Shown in pieces: positions 42,617-52,020 of a stretch of 64,000 nucleotides of DNA. The stretch's first letter is position 1. Each line of letters starts with the position of its first letter. Made by a program: the position numbers and the translations under genes. Source of the stretch: CAVOEB01 sp965249645 (GTDB taxonomy: Bacteria > Pseudomonadota > Alphaproteobacteria > UBA828 > JAPUJA01); contig CBDFML010000007.1 of the NCBI GenBank assembly GCA_965249645.1, positions 124,001 through 188,000 of the forward strand. Direction: 5' to 3'. A model generated the notes under the pieces. That model worked only from the letters and a program-made list of their open reading frames with translations, did not search any database and was not told the origin of the DNA.

Positions 42617-43419
42617 GGCATTGACACGCTAACTGGCACGGTCGCCAGAATTCGATCGTGATCCGGATCAGGCGGCAAGCCAACTTTGATTCCAGACAGC
42701 GAGCGTCTCGGCACGAAACACCTTGAAGATGCGGCGGGACAGAAGATGGCGTTGAACGTAGAAGGCGTTGTAGGCGGCGGCGTGGATTGACAGGAACCGA
42801 TGGGCTGATCCCGGTGACTTGAACCGCTGTTGTTTTCGCTCTCGCCGCCGAACCGGCTGGTGGGAATTCTCGGCCCGATTGTTTGAGCGCAATCCTTCAT
42901 CGTGGGCCGCAGACAACCGTTCCTCACGAATGGAGACGGCGTAGGATTTGAGCTTGTCCGTGGTGATGCGCTTCGGCGCATAACCCTGCTTCTTCAGCAG
43001 CTTTCGGAGCAATCGCCTCGCCGACTTAGCGCAGCGTCGTGGCTGGACCAGGAAGTCGAGCACCTCGCCTTCGTCGTCGACCGCCCGCCATAGCCAGTAT
43101 CTCCGGCCACGGATCTTGATGACCATTTCGTCGAGGTGCCAGCGCGCACTGGCGCGCGGTCGGCTACGACGGAGATTGCCCGCAATCAGCCGGCCAAACT
43201 TCAGGAACCAGCATCGAACCGTCTCGTTGGAAACATCGATGCCACGCTCGGTCAGAAGATCCTCGACGTCACGGAACGACAGTGTGAATCGGGCGTAGAG
43301 CCAGACCGCATGTCGGATGATCTCGGGCGGAAAGCGATGACGCTTGAATGAAATTGGGGTCATACGCCGACGCTACCGGCCCCTGTGCGCTCCGGCCACC
43401 GACTTAACGTGTCAATGCC
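42617..43419 (-). mobile_element. IS6-family element (type 2), 803 bp
   Basis: Terminal inverted repeats GGCATTGACACG-(C/T)TAA bound the element at 42617 and 43419. It holds one transposase gene. No 8-bp target duplication is seen; the left side cuts an NTF2-like gene and the right side an EamA gene, so the insertion went with a deletion or rearrangement. Confidence 0.85.
42668..43363 (-). CDS. IS6-family transposase
   Basis: The product (231 aa) has the IS6 layout: N-terminal helix-turn-helix (FPPEIIRHAVWLYARFTLSFRD), first catalytic Asp in WHLDEMVIKI, second in TTDKLKSY and the Glu in NRAENSHQP. It is intact and only distantly related to the two other IS6 transposases of the window. Confidence 0.92.
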   Translation of the reverse strand: MTPISFKRHRFPPEIIRHAVWLYARFTLSFRDVEDLLTERGIDVSNETVRCWFLKFGRLIAGNLRRSRPRASARWHLDEMVIKIRGRRYWLWRAVDDEGEVLDFLVQPRRCAKSARRLLRKLLKKQGYAPKRITTDKLKSYAVSIREERLSAAHDEGLRSNNRAENSHQPVRRRERKQQRFKSPGSAHRFLSIHAAAYNAFYVQRHLLSRRIFKVFRAETLAVWNQSWLAA

Positions 43420-43420
43420 C

Positions 43421-43558
43421 TCCAAGATCCCAGCGGGTATCGGCTGGGGCCTGGTGTTGTTCGGCGAGCACCATTCGGGCTGGATTTAGGGCTCGCTGGC
43501 CCTCATGCTCGTTGACGTTATTCTGGTCAACCGCACGGGACCGCAACCGCGGCAGTGA
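43421..43558 (+). pseudogene. C-terminal fragment of an EamA permease
   Basis: The plus strand reads IPAGIGWGLVLFGEHHSGWI, a TAG, then GSLALMLVDVILVNRTGPQP to TGA. It matches the end of the intact EamA permease that follows (GIGWGILLYHERHSPWVW... LILGSLVLINRTAP). It is a truncated tandem paralog cut by IS6. The TAG again replaces Trp. Confidence 0.8.
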
Positions 43559-43564
43559 GCCATC

Positions 43565-44470
43565 TTGATTGCGCGTTACTGGCCAGTCCTGGTCGTTCTC
43601 TACGCCGGGCTGAGTTATGGATTCGTGTTCTCCATTAACCGCTTCGTCACCGAGGCGGGTGTCCCGTTCCTGGGCTACGTGTTCTGGCAGGCGGCGGGCG
43701 CGACGGCGATTCTGCTGGGCGTTTGCGCGCTTCGCCGGCGGTTGCCGCGCCTAGACCTCGCCCACGTCAAGCTCTATCTGGTGATCGGCCTGTTCGGCGT
43801 GACCTATCCATCCAGCATCTGGACCCTCGTCGCACCGAAAATTCCAATCGGGATCGTCGTCCTCGGCCTCGGCCTGGTCCCCTCGATGGTCTACTTGATC
43901 TCGCTGGGCTTGCGGATGGAGCGCTTCGTCGGGCTGCGCGCGTTGGGCATCCTGCTTGGTCTGGGCGGCATGCTCCTGATCGTCGTTCCCGAAACCAGCC
44001 TGCCGTCTCCGGATTTGACCGGCTGGGTGTTGCTCACCTTCACCGCACCCCTCTCCTTCGCGCTCATGACCATCGCCGGCGACAGGCTACGTCCCGAAGG
44101 CTCCGATCTGCTGGGAGATTCGTTGGGATTGGTGTTCGTTGCGGCGATCAGCCTCGTGCCCCTGATGGCGATTTTCGATGGCTGGTGGGTCTTCGCGGCG
44201 CCGCTCGACCGAATTGACGGAGCCGTCCTCTTGGCGATCCTGATCGTCGCGACCAATTGGATCGCATTCTTCGCCGTGATCAAGGCGCGCGGACCCGTGT
44301 TCTGGACCATGTCCAACTACCTGGACACGCTGTTCGGGATCGGCTGGGGCATCCTGCTCTACCACGAGCGGCATTCCCCATGGGTCTGGGCCGCCGCCGG
44401 CCTGATTCTGGGCAGCCTCGTTCTCATCAACCGGACGGCCCCGGCGGCGCGAAAGGCCGAAGCCGCATGA
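43565..44470 (+). CDS. EamA (DMT superfamily) permease
   Basis: The product (301 aa) is an inner-membrane protein with about ten hydrophobic helices in two EamA repeats. Segments such as YAGLSYGFVFSINRFVTEAG and PIGIVVLGLGLVPSMVYLISL are typical. The start is a TTG at 43565 just after the fragment of its paralog; the ribosome site is weak, so the N-terminus is uncertain. Family members export amino acids, nucleosides or other small metabolites; the substrate is unknown. Confidence 0.82.
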   Translation: MIARYWPVLVVLYAGLSYGFVFSINRFVTEAGVPFLGYVFWQAAGATAILLGVCALRRRLPRLDLAHVKLYLVIGLFGVTYPSSIWTLVAPKIPIGIVVLGLGLVPSMVYLISLGLRMERFVGLRALGILLGLGGMLLIVVPETSLPSPDLTGWVLLTFTAPLSFALMTIAGDRLRPEGSDLLGDSLGLVFVAAISLVPLMAIFDGWWVFAAPLDRIDGAVLLAILIVATNWIAFFAVIKARGPVFWTMSNYLDTLFGIGWGILLYHERHSPWVWAAAGLILGSLVLINRTAPAARKAEAA

Positions 44471-44549
44471 CCGATCAATAAATTAGTCGCTGCTCTCGCC
44501 GTTTAGCGCTCCCAGATCATTTTCTGGAGTGCACATATTAGCCGCCCTC

Positions 44550-44614
44550 TACGCCGACCCAGCGATGAACACCAGCGCGACGACGACGGCGAGTGTGGCG
44601 GCTATGTGGCGCAT
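44550..44614 (-). pseudogene. signal-peptide-like N-terminal fragment
   Basis: An ATG at 44614 starts MRHIAATLAVVVALVFIAGSA, then a TAG. The 21 residues look exactly like a secretion signal without its mature protein. It may be the start of a second, lost Sel1-type gene; the short length makes this weak. Confidence 0.3.
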
Positions 44615-44637
44615 GGCTAGTTGTTATGCTCTTCCCG

Positions 44638-44876
44638 CTACTCGGTGGCGAGACGTTCGGCTTCGGCAATTTGATCGGCGGTCATTTGAGGTTTCAGAAT
44701 GTCCACGTTTTCTGCCGCCATTCTTTCGCCCTGTGCCTTGGCTAGCGAGTGCCACATGTAGGCCTTGATGTTGTTTTCGGGAACGCCTTTGCCGTGGGCG
44801 TACATGAAGCCGAGGTTATATTGGGCCCTTGCATGCTCCTGCTCAGCAAGCGGTCTCGACTCCTTTAACGCAGTGG
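44638..44876 (-). pseudogene. C-terminal part of a Sel1-repeat protein, cut by IS6
   Basis: The minus strand, open from the IS6 border, reads ALKESRPLAEQEHARAQYNL then GFMYAHGKGVPENNIKAYMW and HSLAKAQGERMAAENVDIL before a TAG at 44638. AQYNLGxMYAxGxGVPxNxxKAYMW is a Sel1-like repeat. The N-terminal part is absent. Confidence 0.8.
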
Positions 44877-45682
44877 GGCTCTGTCAGAGCAAACCGGCTT
44901 GATGTCGACATGCGCGGCGCATAGCCTCGGCGGATGACAAATCCCTTCCGCTATTTCAACAGCTCGCCCGAGGTGATCCGCCTCGCGGTTATGATGTACA
45001 TCCGCTATCCGCTGTCGTTGCGCCAGGTCGAGGATCTGCTGTTCGAGTGTGGGATAGACATCTGCCACGAGACGGTGCGTTTCTGGTGGAACCGGTTCGG
45101 CCCGATGTTTGCTGCCGAGATCAGAAAACGGCGCCTTCATGATTCCTCGCATTCCCGATGGCGCTGGCACCTGGACGAGGTGTTCGTGCGCATTAACGGC
45201 GAGACCCACTATCTCTGGCGTGCCGTCGATCATGAAGGCGAGGTGCTCGAGGTCTTTGCTACGAAACGCCGGGATCGCTGGGCCGCGCTCACGTTTCTGA
45301 AGCGCGCGATGAAACGTTTTGGCCGGCCCCGCACGATCGTCACGGATCGTCTTCGGTCATACCGTGCGGCGATGAATGTGATCGGCAATGCTGCCGACCA
45401 GGTCTGCGGGCGTTGGCTCAACAACCGCGCCGAAAACTCACATCAACCGTTCCGAAGACGGGAAGGCGCCATGGCCAGGTTCAGGGACATCAAGACCCTG
45501 CAGAAATTCGCTTCCGCACACGCCTCGGTCCACAACCACTTCAATCTAGACCGTCACCTCAACCGCCGCGACGTCTTCAAGCAGAACCGCTCAGCGGCGC
45601 TGGCTGAGTGGCGTCAATTGGCGGCATGAAGCTCGCGTGATGCGCGAATTCGGAGGCTGGTTCGTATTAGACTGACACCACC
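44877..45682 (+). mobile_element. IS6-family element (type 1), copy A, 806 bp
   Basis: Ends are GGCTCTGTCAGAGCAAA (left, 44877) and, inverted, GGTGGTGTCAGTCTAAT (right, 45682). The size equals that of copy B at 50363-51168. No 8-bp duplication flanks it, and its left border truncates a Sel1-type gene. Confidence 0.88.
44934..45629 (+). CDS. IS6-family transposase, copy A
   Basis: The product (231 aa) begins MTNPFRYFNSSPEVIRLAVMM and has the DDE residues in HLDEVFVRINGE, VTDRLRSYRAA and NRAENSHQPFRR. It is complete and differs at roughly one residue in ten from copy B. Confidence 0.93.
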   Translation: MTNPFRYFNSSPEVIRLAVMMYIRYPLSLRQVEDLLFECGIDICHETVRFWWNRFGPMFAAEIRKRRLHDSSHSRWRWHLDEVFVRINGETHYLWRAVDHEGEVLEVFATKRRDRWAALTFLKRAMKRFGRPRTIVTDRLRSYRAAMNVIGNAADQVCGRWLNNRAENSHQPFRRREGAMARFRDIKTLQKFASAHASVHNHFNLDRHLNRRDVFKQNRSAALAEWRQLAA

Positions 45683-45720
45683 ACATCACGTCTTTTCGGC
45701 CGCGCTCTAGCTCTGCCGAC

Positions 45721-47793
45721 CTACACTGCCTTGTCTAAGGAAACTTCTTCCCGGCGGAACGGCATGTCCGGATTTTCCGGTGGTGCATCCATTTCGCGTG
45801 CCGCCATGTGGCCATCATAAACCGCCAACGCGATAGTTGAGGACGCGTCACAGTCACCGGTCGCGCGAATGGACTTTATCCCAGCCGCCTCTAATGCCGC
45901 CGGATCGGCGGCCAAGGCCTGGTAGAGATCATTGACGGGTGCCCGTGAGGTCACCATGACAACACTGGCGGCAGGGATCTTGCGCGACCGCTCGGAATAG
46001 ATACAGGCAATCTCGACTTCGCCGTCACCCACCGCCGATAAGTTGTGGCTGGTGATAATTTCGACTCCGAGCTCAAGCAGACCCGCCTGGATACGGTGCT
46101 GTTCCAAGGTGTTTTCGGTCCACGACGAAACACAGGCCGCCGTGGTGACCAGCGTAACATCGTGGCCATCGCGGCGCAGTTTTTCCGCCACCACGCCACC
46201 CATATAAAAGTGGTCGTCATCGAACAAGACCACTGGTCCCGACACCTCGGCACCAGCGGCAATGTCTTCCGGTGTAGAGACATTACTCCCGTCGCTACCA
46301 GTGATCGGTGAGGTATTGTTGACACCGGCGCCATCCTTGCGCCATTTTGCGCCGGTGGCGACAATGACGTGCTCAAAGCCGAAATCGAGCACGTTCTGGC
46401 GCGTCATGTTGCTGTCGAGATAAATCTCGACATTGGTCATTTCACGGATACGCCCAACCCGCCAATCGCGAACCCGGGCCCAGGCAGAAAGACCAGGCAG
46501 GCCACTTTCCCAGGTCACTCTGCCGCCGAGCTCGGTTGTCGCTTCGGCCAGGGTGACCTGGTAGCCACGCTGACCCAGTCCACGCGCAGCCTCCAATCCC
46601 GCAGGTCCCGCGCCAATGACCAGAACACTGTCGTCCGAGCCCTTTACATCGATGTTTTCGGGATGCCAGCCGCGCCGCCACTCCTCGCCCATGGTCGGAT
46701 TTTGGGTACAGCGCATCGGTGTGGAAGTGTGCTGGCCAGAGACACAGATGTTACAGCCGATACACTCGCGAATTTCCTCGGCCCGTCCTTCATCGATCTT
46801 CCTGGGTAGGAACGGATCGGCGATGGATGGCCGCGCGGCGCCGATCATGTCCAGCACACCTCGCTTGATCTGACTGACCATGGTATCGGGCGAGGTGAAC
46901 CAGCCGACGCCGACCACCGGCTTGGTGGTCACCGATTTGACGAAGGAAATATGGGGTTCTTGGATAGCCTCCTCGCCGAAGCGCGAGGTCACCGAGTCGT
47001 TCGCCCAGTCAGCGAGATTTACGTCCCACAGGTCCGGGATCTCCGCCAGCATCTCGACGATCTCCCTTCCCTCTCCCTGGCTAGTGATCCCGTCATCGCC
47101 CAGAAGTTCGTTGACGGCGAGCCGGATGGCGATGGCGCAGCGATCGCCAACAGCTTCCTTGGTGTCCTCAAGAACCTCTCGCATGAGCCGGACCCGATTT
47201 TCGAGGCTGCCGCCATATTCATCGGTCCGGTAGTTGCGGCGTTTCTGCAGGAAGTGCATCAGCAGGGTCGAATCGTGGCCGGCATAGACATAGACAAGGT
47301 CGGCTTCGGCTTCCTTGGCCCGCAGCGCCGCATTTCGGTGCCAGCGGCGAAATTCCTTTATATCGGCTTTGTCCATGCCCCGGGACTGGGTCGGAATGCC
47401 AATGACACCGGCCTGGGGAGACGGTGCCAATGGCTTGAGACGGGTGAACATGTTCTGGACGCCGACCCCGTTATGAGCCAGTTCCACACCGGCCAGGGCA
47501 TCGTGGCGATGGATAGCGTCTGTCATCAGGGCCAGACATTTTACATCGTAGCCATCCCACAGCCGCGCCTGCGGTTCCGGCGAATAATCTGACGTTGGGT
47601 GAATCAGACACTCTTCGGTATTGACCACGGCCCAACCGCCTTGCGCCTTCATCTCGCGCATTTTTGCGTGGGTCTGGGGCCAGTTAAAGCCCATACCGCA
47701 GCAATGGGGCACCTGGTAGAAGCGGTTCTTGGCCGTTACAGGGCCAATCTTGACCGGTTCAAAAAGTAGATCATACCTAGGGTCGCGCGCCAT
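45721..47793 (-). CDS. trimethylamine-dehydrogenase-like flavoprotein
   Basis: The product (690 aa) matches TMADH along its whole length. An OYE-like barrel carries the Cys for covalent FMN (RFYQVPHC, residue 31 with Met) and the catalytic Tyr/His/Asp set (VYVYAGHD and DWAND). The [4Fe-4S] site is CIGCNICVSG plus RCTQN, followed by an ADP/NAD-like domain (VLVIGAGPAGLEAARGLG). Two of the three aromatic residues of the substrate bowl are changed: Tyr60 is Glu and Trp355 is Gln. The enzyme probably oxidises another amine, releasing an aldehyde. GGAGG precedes the ATG. Confidence 0.85.
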   Translation of the reverse strand: MARDPRYDLLFEPVKIGPVTAKNRFYQVPHCCGMGFNWPQTHAKMREMKAQGGWAVVNTEECLIHPTSDYSPEPQARLWDGYDVKCLALMTDAIHRHDALAGVELAHNGVGVQNMFTRLKPLAPSPQAGVIGIPTQSRGMDKADIKEFRRWHRNAALRAKEAEADLVYVYAGHDSTLLMHFLQKRRNYRTDEYGGSLENRVRLMREVLEDTKEAVGDRCAIAIRLAVNELLGDDGITSQGEGREIVEMLAEIPDLWDVNLADWANDSVTSRFGEEAIQEPHISFVKSVTTKPVVGVGWFTSPDTMVSQIKRGVLDMIGAARPSIADPFLPRKIDEGRAEEIRECIGCNICVSGQHTSTPMRCTQNPTMGEEWRRGWHPENIDVKGSDDSVLVIGAGPAGLEAARGLGQRGYQVTLAEATTELGGRVTWESGLPGLSAWARVRDWRVGRIREMTNVEIYLDSNMTRQNVLDFGFEHVIVATGAKWRKDGAGVNNTSPITGSDGSNVSTPEDIAAGAEVSGPVVLFDDDHFYMGGVVAEKLRRDGHDVTLVTTAACVSSWTENTLEQHRIQAGLLELGVEIITSHNLSAVGDGEVEIACIYSERSRKIPAASVVMVTSRAPVNDLYQALAADPAALEAAGIKSIRATGDCDASSTIALAVYDGHMAAREMDAPPENPDMPFRREEVSLDKAV

Positions 47794-48162
47794 AATTGCC
47801 TCCACCGGATATTTTTGATTCCGGATGGAAAATTAGTGAACGCGGTCGACCGAGTCCAGCGAGGTTACCTTGATGATCGCTTCTGATGCCGTGGACGGCT
47901 CCCAACCAAGACATTTAAGTACCAAAATGCGGCGCAATACAGTGATTCATGAATGTCCGGTAATGGCTGCTTGTCAATGGCGGAGCAAAAAGGGACCACC
48001 GTGGCGGTGTAAGAAGGGACCACTTGGCGGCTGCGGGCTTGTCCCCGTAGTCCATGGGAGGGCCCCGCGTGCGACGCGGCGTGCCCTCAACAGGCCGACG
48101 CGGCGGCGCGCGCGGGAGGGACCTGTGGGCCCACGGGGTCAAGCGTGGGCTGGGTGGTCGGT

Positions 48163-48927
48163 TCAGTTCGCCGTCGGGGTTTGACGCCTGCGGCTCTGGT
48201 TGAGCCTGTAGCTCTCGCCATTCATCTCGAGGATGTTGACGTGGTGGGTGAGGCGGTCGAGGAGAGCGCCGGTGAGGCGCTCGGAGCCGAACACCTCGGT
48301 CCATTCGTCGAAGGGCAGATTGGTGGTGACCAGGGTCGAGCCCCGCTCGTAGCGCTGGCTGAACACCTCGAACAGGAGCTCGGCGCCGGTCTTGGACAGC
48401 GGCACGAAGCCGAGTTCGTCGACGATCAGAAGCTTGTAGGTGGCGAGCTTCTTCTGGAACCTCAGCAGCTGCTTGTCATCGCGGGCCTCGATGAGCTCGT
48501 GGACCAGTGCGGCGGCGGTGATGAAGCCGACCGAGAGGCCCTTCTGGCAGGCCGCCAGGCCGAGACCGAGGGCGATGTGGGTCTTGCCGGTGCCGCTGTT
48601 GCCGAGCGCGATGAGGTTCTCGCGGCGCTCGATGTACGCGCAGCGGGCCAGCTCCAGGACCAGCGTCTTGTTGAGCGAGGGGATGACCTTGAAGTCGAAG
48701 CTGTCGAGGCTCTTGATCACGGGGAAGCGCGCCGCCTTGATGCGCCGCTCGACCATGCGGCGCTCGCGGTCGATCAGCTCGAGCTCGGCAAGACGCAGAA
48801 GATAGCGAACGTGGTCGACGCCTTCCGAGGCACACTGCCGGGCGATCTTGTCGTACTCCCTCAGGAACGTCGGCAGCTTCAGCCTCTTGAGGTGGTGGAC
48901 GAGCAGCACCTGCGGCGTGTCGGTCAT
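48163..48927 (-). CDS. istB: IS21 helper ATPase IstB, copy 1
   Basis: The product (254 aa) is an AAA+ ATPase that assists the IS21 transposase. The Walker A motif GNSGTGKTHIALG and Walker B LLIVDELGF are intact. The ATG overlaps the istA stop by four bases. It is identical to copy 2 as far as seen. Without a complete istA it could act only with the protein from copy 2. Confidence 0.93.
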   Translation of the reverse strand: MTDTPQVLLVHHLKRLKLPTFLREYDKIARQCASEGVDHVRYLLRLAELELIDRERRMVERRIKAARFPVIKSLDSFDFKVIPSLNKTLVLELARCAYIERRENLIALGNSGTGKTHIALGLGLAACQKGLSVGFITAAALVHELIEARDDKQLLRFQKKLATYKLLIVDELGFVPLSKTGAELLFEVFSQRYERGSTLVTTNLPFDEWTEVFGSERLTGALLDRLTHHVNILEMNGESYRLNQSRRRQTPTAN

Positions 48928-50362
48928 GCGCGGAGCCCCGACAGCAGGCTCATGTACGATTTGGCAGACGTTATCGCGACCCGGGCGCGCGGCAGGTACG
49001 GATAGACGTCGAGATCCAGTCGAGGCGGCCGTCGCTCGGTCCGACACAGCACCAGGTGCTTGACGGCATCGAAGCCGATCGCGCCAAGCCGCAGGGCGTC
49101 GCCGACCGCACCCTCGACCTCCTCGGGCCGGAAGGTCTCCAGCAGACGCAACACCTGGACGTACTCGCGCTTGCCCGCCTTGCCCATGCGGGCTTCGAGC
49201 AGGCGTCGCAGAGTGATGAAGGCCTCGGGCAGGTCCCAGCCCGCCAACGGCGCGGCCTGGTCGAGGGCGCCGATCTTCTGCTCGATCAATGGCAGATAAT
49301 GCAGCGGGTCGAAGATCAGGTCCTCGCTGTCATAGGACCGGCGGTGCCGGGCGATCACCTCGGCCCCGCAGCTGATCATCACCTCGTCGACATAGCCCCG
49401 GATCAGTACCTCGCGGTGGCCGTAGGCCACGGGTACGGAGTAGTCGTTGCCGCGGTAGCGCAACAGCGACAGCGAACTCACCCGCCCGGGACGCTTGTCG
49501 CAGGCATCGTATGGTGCCGGGGGTAGCGGTAGCAGAGCTTGGCGATCCCGCGCGAGGCGCTCGCCGATGGTCTCCTTGTGACCCCGCAGCCGCGCCGCCT
49601 GGCGCCGGCGGCACTGTCCCGCGAGATCATCGTTCAGCGCCTCGATGCTCTCGGCCCGCGGGACGGGGACCAGGAAGTTCCGCCGGATGAAGCCGACCAG
49701 TCCCTCGACCTTGCCTTTGTCGTTGCCCTTGCCCGGCCGGCCGAACCTGTCCTCGAACAGATAGTGGGATTGCAGCTCCGTGAAGACGCGCGTTCGCTGC
49801 CGCTTTCCATCGCCCAGGATGCGGGCAACCGCCAGCTTGGTGTTGTCGTACAGGATGGAGCGGGGGACGCCGCCGAAGAACGCAACCGCCGCGTTGTGGC
49901 CATCGCAGAACGCCTCGGTCGTCTCCGCCGGATAGGCCTTCACGAAGCAACCATCACTGTGGGGAAGGTCGAAGGCAAGGAAGTGGACCTTGCGCGCCAC
50001 ACCGCCGATCACCGCCATCGCCTCGCCGAAGTCCGCCTCGGCGTGGCCGGGGGAATGGACGAGCGGCACGAACATCTCGCGCGACCGAAGCCGCCGCTCA
50101 CGGACATAGTCCTTCACGATGGTGTAGCCGCCGGTGAACCCGTACTCGTCCCGGAGACGGTCGAAGATCCGCTTCGCCGTGTGCCGTTGCTTGTGGTGGC
50201 TGGTCCGATCGTCCTCCAGGATCCGATCGATAATCCCCGTGAATGCGTCCAGCTTCGGACGCCTCCGCGGCACGCTCCGGCGATATCCCGGCGGCACCGA
50301 GAACGACAGCATCTTGCGCACCGTCTTGCGGTCCAGCCCGAACACCCGCGAGGCCTCGCGGG
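48924..50362 (-). pseudogene. istA: IS21 transposase IstA, copy 1, 5' truncated
   Basis: The reading frame lacks the first 22 or so residues present in copy 2 (MYRVELYARVRRACRVEG...). The DDE core (HAEADFGEAMAVIGG, FFGGVPRSILYDNTK, GKVEGLVGFIRR) remains. Elsewhere it differs from copy 2 by one residue seen (LGAIGF versus LGTIGF). The cut coincides with the left end of IS6 copy B. Confidence 0.88.
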
Positions 50363-51168
50363 GGTGCTGTCAGTCTAATGCGAAACAGTCTCCAAATTTG
50401 CGTTTCATGCGAACTTCATGCCGCGAGTTCCCGCCACTCGGCCAGCGCAGCCGAGCGGTTTTGCTTGAAGTCGTCGCGGCAGGTGAGGTGACGGTCGAGG
50501 TTGAAGTGATTGTGGAGTGACGCGTGAACGGCGGCGAACTTTTGCAGGGTCTTGATGTCCCTGAATTTCACCATCGCTCCTTCCCGTCGTCGAAACGGCT
50601 GGTGTGAGTTTTCGGCTCGGTTGTTGAGCCAGCGCCCACATTCCTGGTCGGCGGCGTTACCGATCATATTCATCGCCGCTCGATACGACCGAAGCCGATC
50701 TGTGACGATCACCTGAGGCCGGCCGTATCTTTTCATCGCGCGCTTTAGAAACTTGAGCGCGGCCTGGCGATCCCGGCGTTTCGTAGCAAAAACCTCGAGT
50801 ACCTCTCCCTCGTGATCGACGGCGCGCCAGAGATAATGCGTCTCCCCATTGATCCGCACGAACACCTCGTCCAGATGCCAGCGCCAGCGGGAATACGAGG
50901 CATCATGAAGGCGCCGCTTCCTGATCTCTGCGGCGAACATCGGACCGAACCGGTTCCACCACATCCGTACGGTTTCATGGCAGATGTCGATACCGCGCTC
51001 GAACAGCAGATCTTCGACCTGTCTCAGTGACAACGGGTAGCGAACGTACATCATCACCGTGAGGCGAATCACCTCGGGCGAACTATTGAAATAGCGGAAG
51101 GGATTTTTCATCCGTCAACGCTACGGCGTGCTGCCGCCAGCCTCAACTGAATTTGCTCTGACAGAGCC
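50363..51168 (-). mobile_element. IS6-family element (type 1), copy B, 806 bp
   Basis: Ends are GGTGCTGTCAGTCTAAT at 50363 and, inverted, GGCTCTGTCAGAGCAAA ending at 51168. It joins a truncated istA on one side to a truncated DNA methylase on the other, with no target duplication, so it marks a deletion junction. Confidence 0.9.
50416..51111 (-). CDS. IS6-family transposase, copy B
   Basis: The product (231 aa) begins MKNPFRYFNSSPEVIRLTVMM and has intact HLDEVFVRINGE, VTDRLRSYRAA and NRAENSHQPFRR motifs. Confidence 0.93.
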   Translation of the reverse strand: MKNPFRYFNSSPEVIRLTVMMYVRYPLSLRQVEDLLFERGIDICHETVRMWWNRFGPMFAAEIRKRRLHDASYSRWRWHLDEVFVRINGETHYLWRAVDHEGEVLEVFATKRRDRQAALKFLKRAMKRYGRPQVIVTDRLRSYRAAMNMIGNAADQECGRWLNNRAENSHQPFRRREGAMVKFRDIKTLQKFAAVHASLHNHFNLDRHLTCRDDFKQNRSAALAEWRELAA

Positions 51169-52020
51169 GTTCCGGGAGGTGCGCCGGGTGCTCCGGCACG
51201 ACGGCACCGCGTGGCTCAATCTCGGCGATTGTTACGCGGGATCGTGGGGCAACTACGGTGCGCGGGAAGGCCGGCAGCGATCGCGCGCCTCCGAACGCTT
51301 TCCCCGGCGCGCCTACGAGGGCGACGGCGGTTGGAACGGCCTGCCGCCCGCTGCCAATGCGCCCGGCCTGAAGCCCAAGGACCTGATCATGGTCCCCTCG
51401 CGCGCGGCGCTCGCACTCCAGGCCGACGGCTGGTGGGTGCGCTCGCGGATCGTCTGGGCCAAGGGTGCGAGCTTCGGCCCTTGGTCCGGCAACCCGATGC
51501 CGGAGAGCGTCCGCGACCGGCCGAGCATGGCCTACGAGGAGGTGCTGCTGCTGGCCAAGAGCGCGCGCTACTTCTACGACCGCGCCGCGGCCAGCGAGCC
51601 GTGCACGAGCGGCCCTTCGGACCGCCGCGAGATGCGAGAGGCCCGGGACCGCATCGGCGGCAAGCACAAGGACCTCGTCGATCCGTTGTCCAAGGCCAAC
51701 GCCGCCTCGCGCATCGGCCGCAAGCGCGCGGTCGGGAACCCCGAGCGGCGCAACCTGAGGAACGTCTGGACGATTGCGACCCAGCCCTTCGCGCACGCCC
51801 ACTTCGCGACCATGGCGCCGAGGCTCGCCGAGATGTGCATCGCGGCGGGCTGCCCGAGGGCGGCACCGTGCTCGATCCCTTCGCCGGCGCCGGCACCACC
51901 GGGTTGGTGGCAAGCCGTTTGGGCCGGAACGCGATCCTGATCGAGCTCAATCCGGACTACGCCGGGATCGCCCGCGAGAGGCTCGCGCGCGAAGGCGAGA
52001 TCATCGCCGAGGCCGCCTGA
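51169..52020 (+). pseudogene. DNA methyltransferase, N-terminally truncated and frameshifted
   Basis: From the IS6 border the frame reads FREVRRVLRHDGTAWLNLGD, with later AYEEVLLLAKSARYFYD and RNLRNVWTIATQPF. Near 51855 one G is missing and the end (GGTVLDPFAGAGTTGLVASR) continues in the next frame. The N-terminal SPPY catalytic motif is lost. It was a beta-class N4-cytosine/N6-adenine methylase of phage type. Its stop overlaps the start of the next methylase (TGATG). Confidence 0.85.

Larger units (their letters stand above)
47973..50362 (-). mobile_element. IS21-family element, copy 1, truncated
   Basis: The end with TGTCAATGGCGGAGCAAAA is intact at 47973. The other end is cut at 50362 by IS6 copy B, which removed the start of istA and the terminal repeat. 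Sequence is almost identical to copy 2 at 55498-58066, in opposite orientation. Confidence 0.92.

Noticed and set aside
44869..45690. Target-site duplications for the IS6 copies
   Set aside because: The eight bases on either side of all three IS6 elements differ, so simple insertion is not supported.
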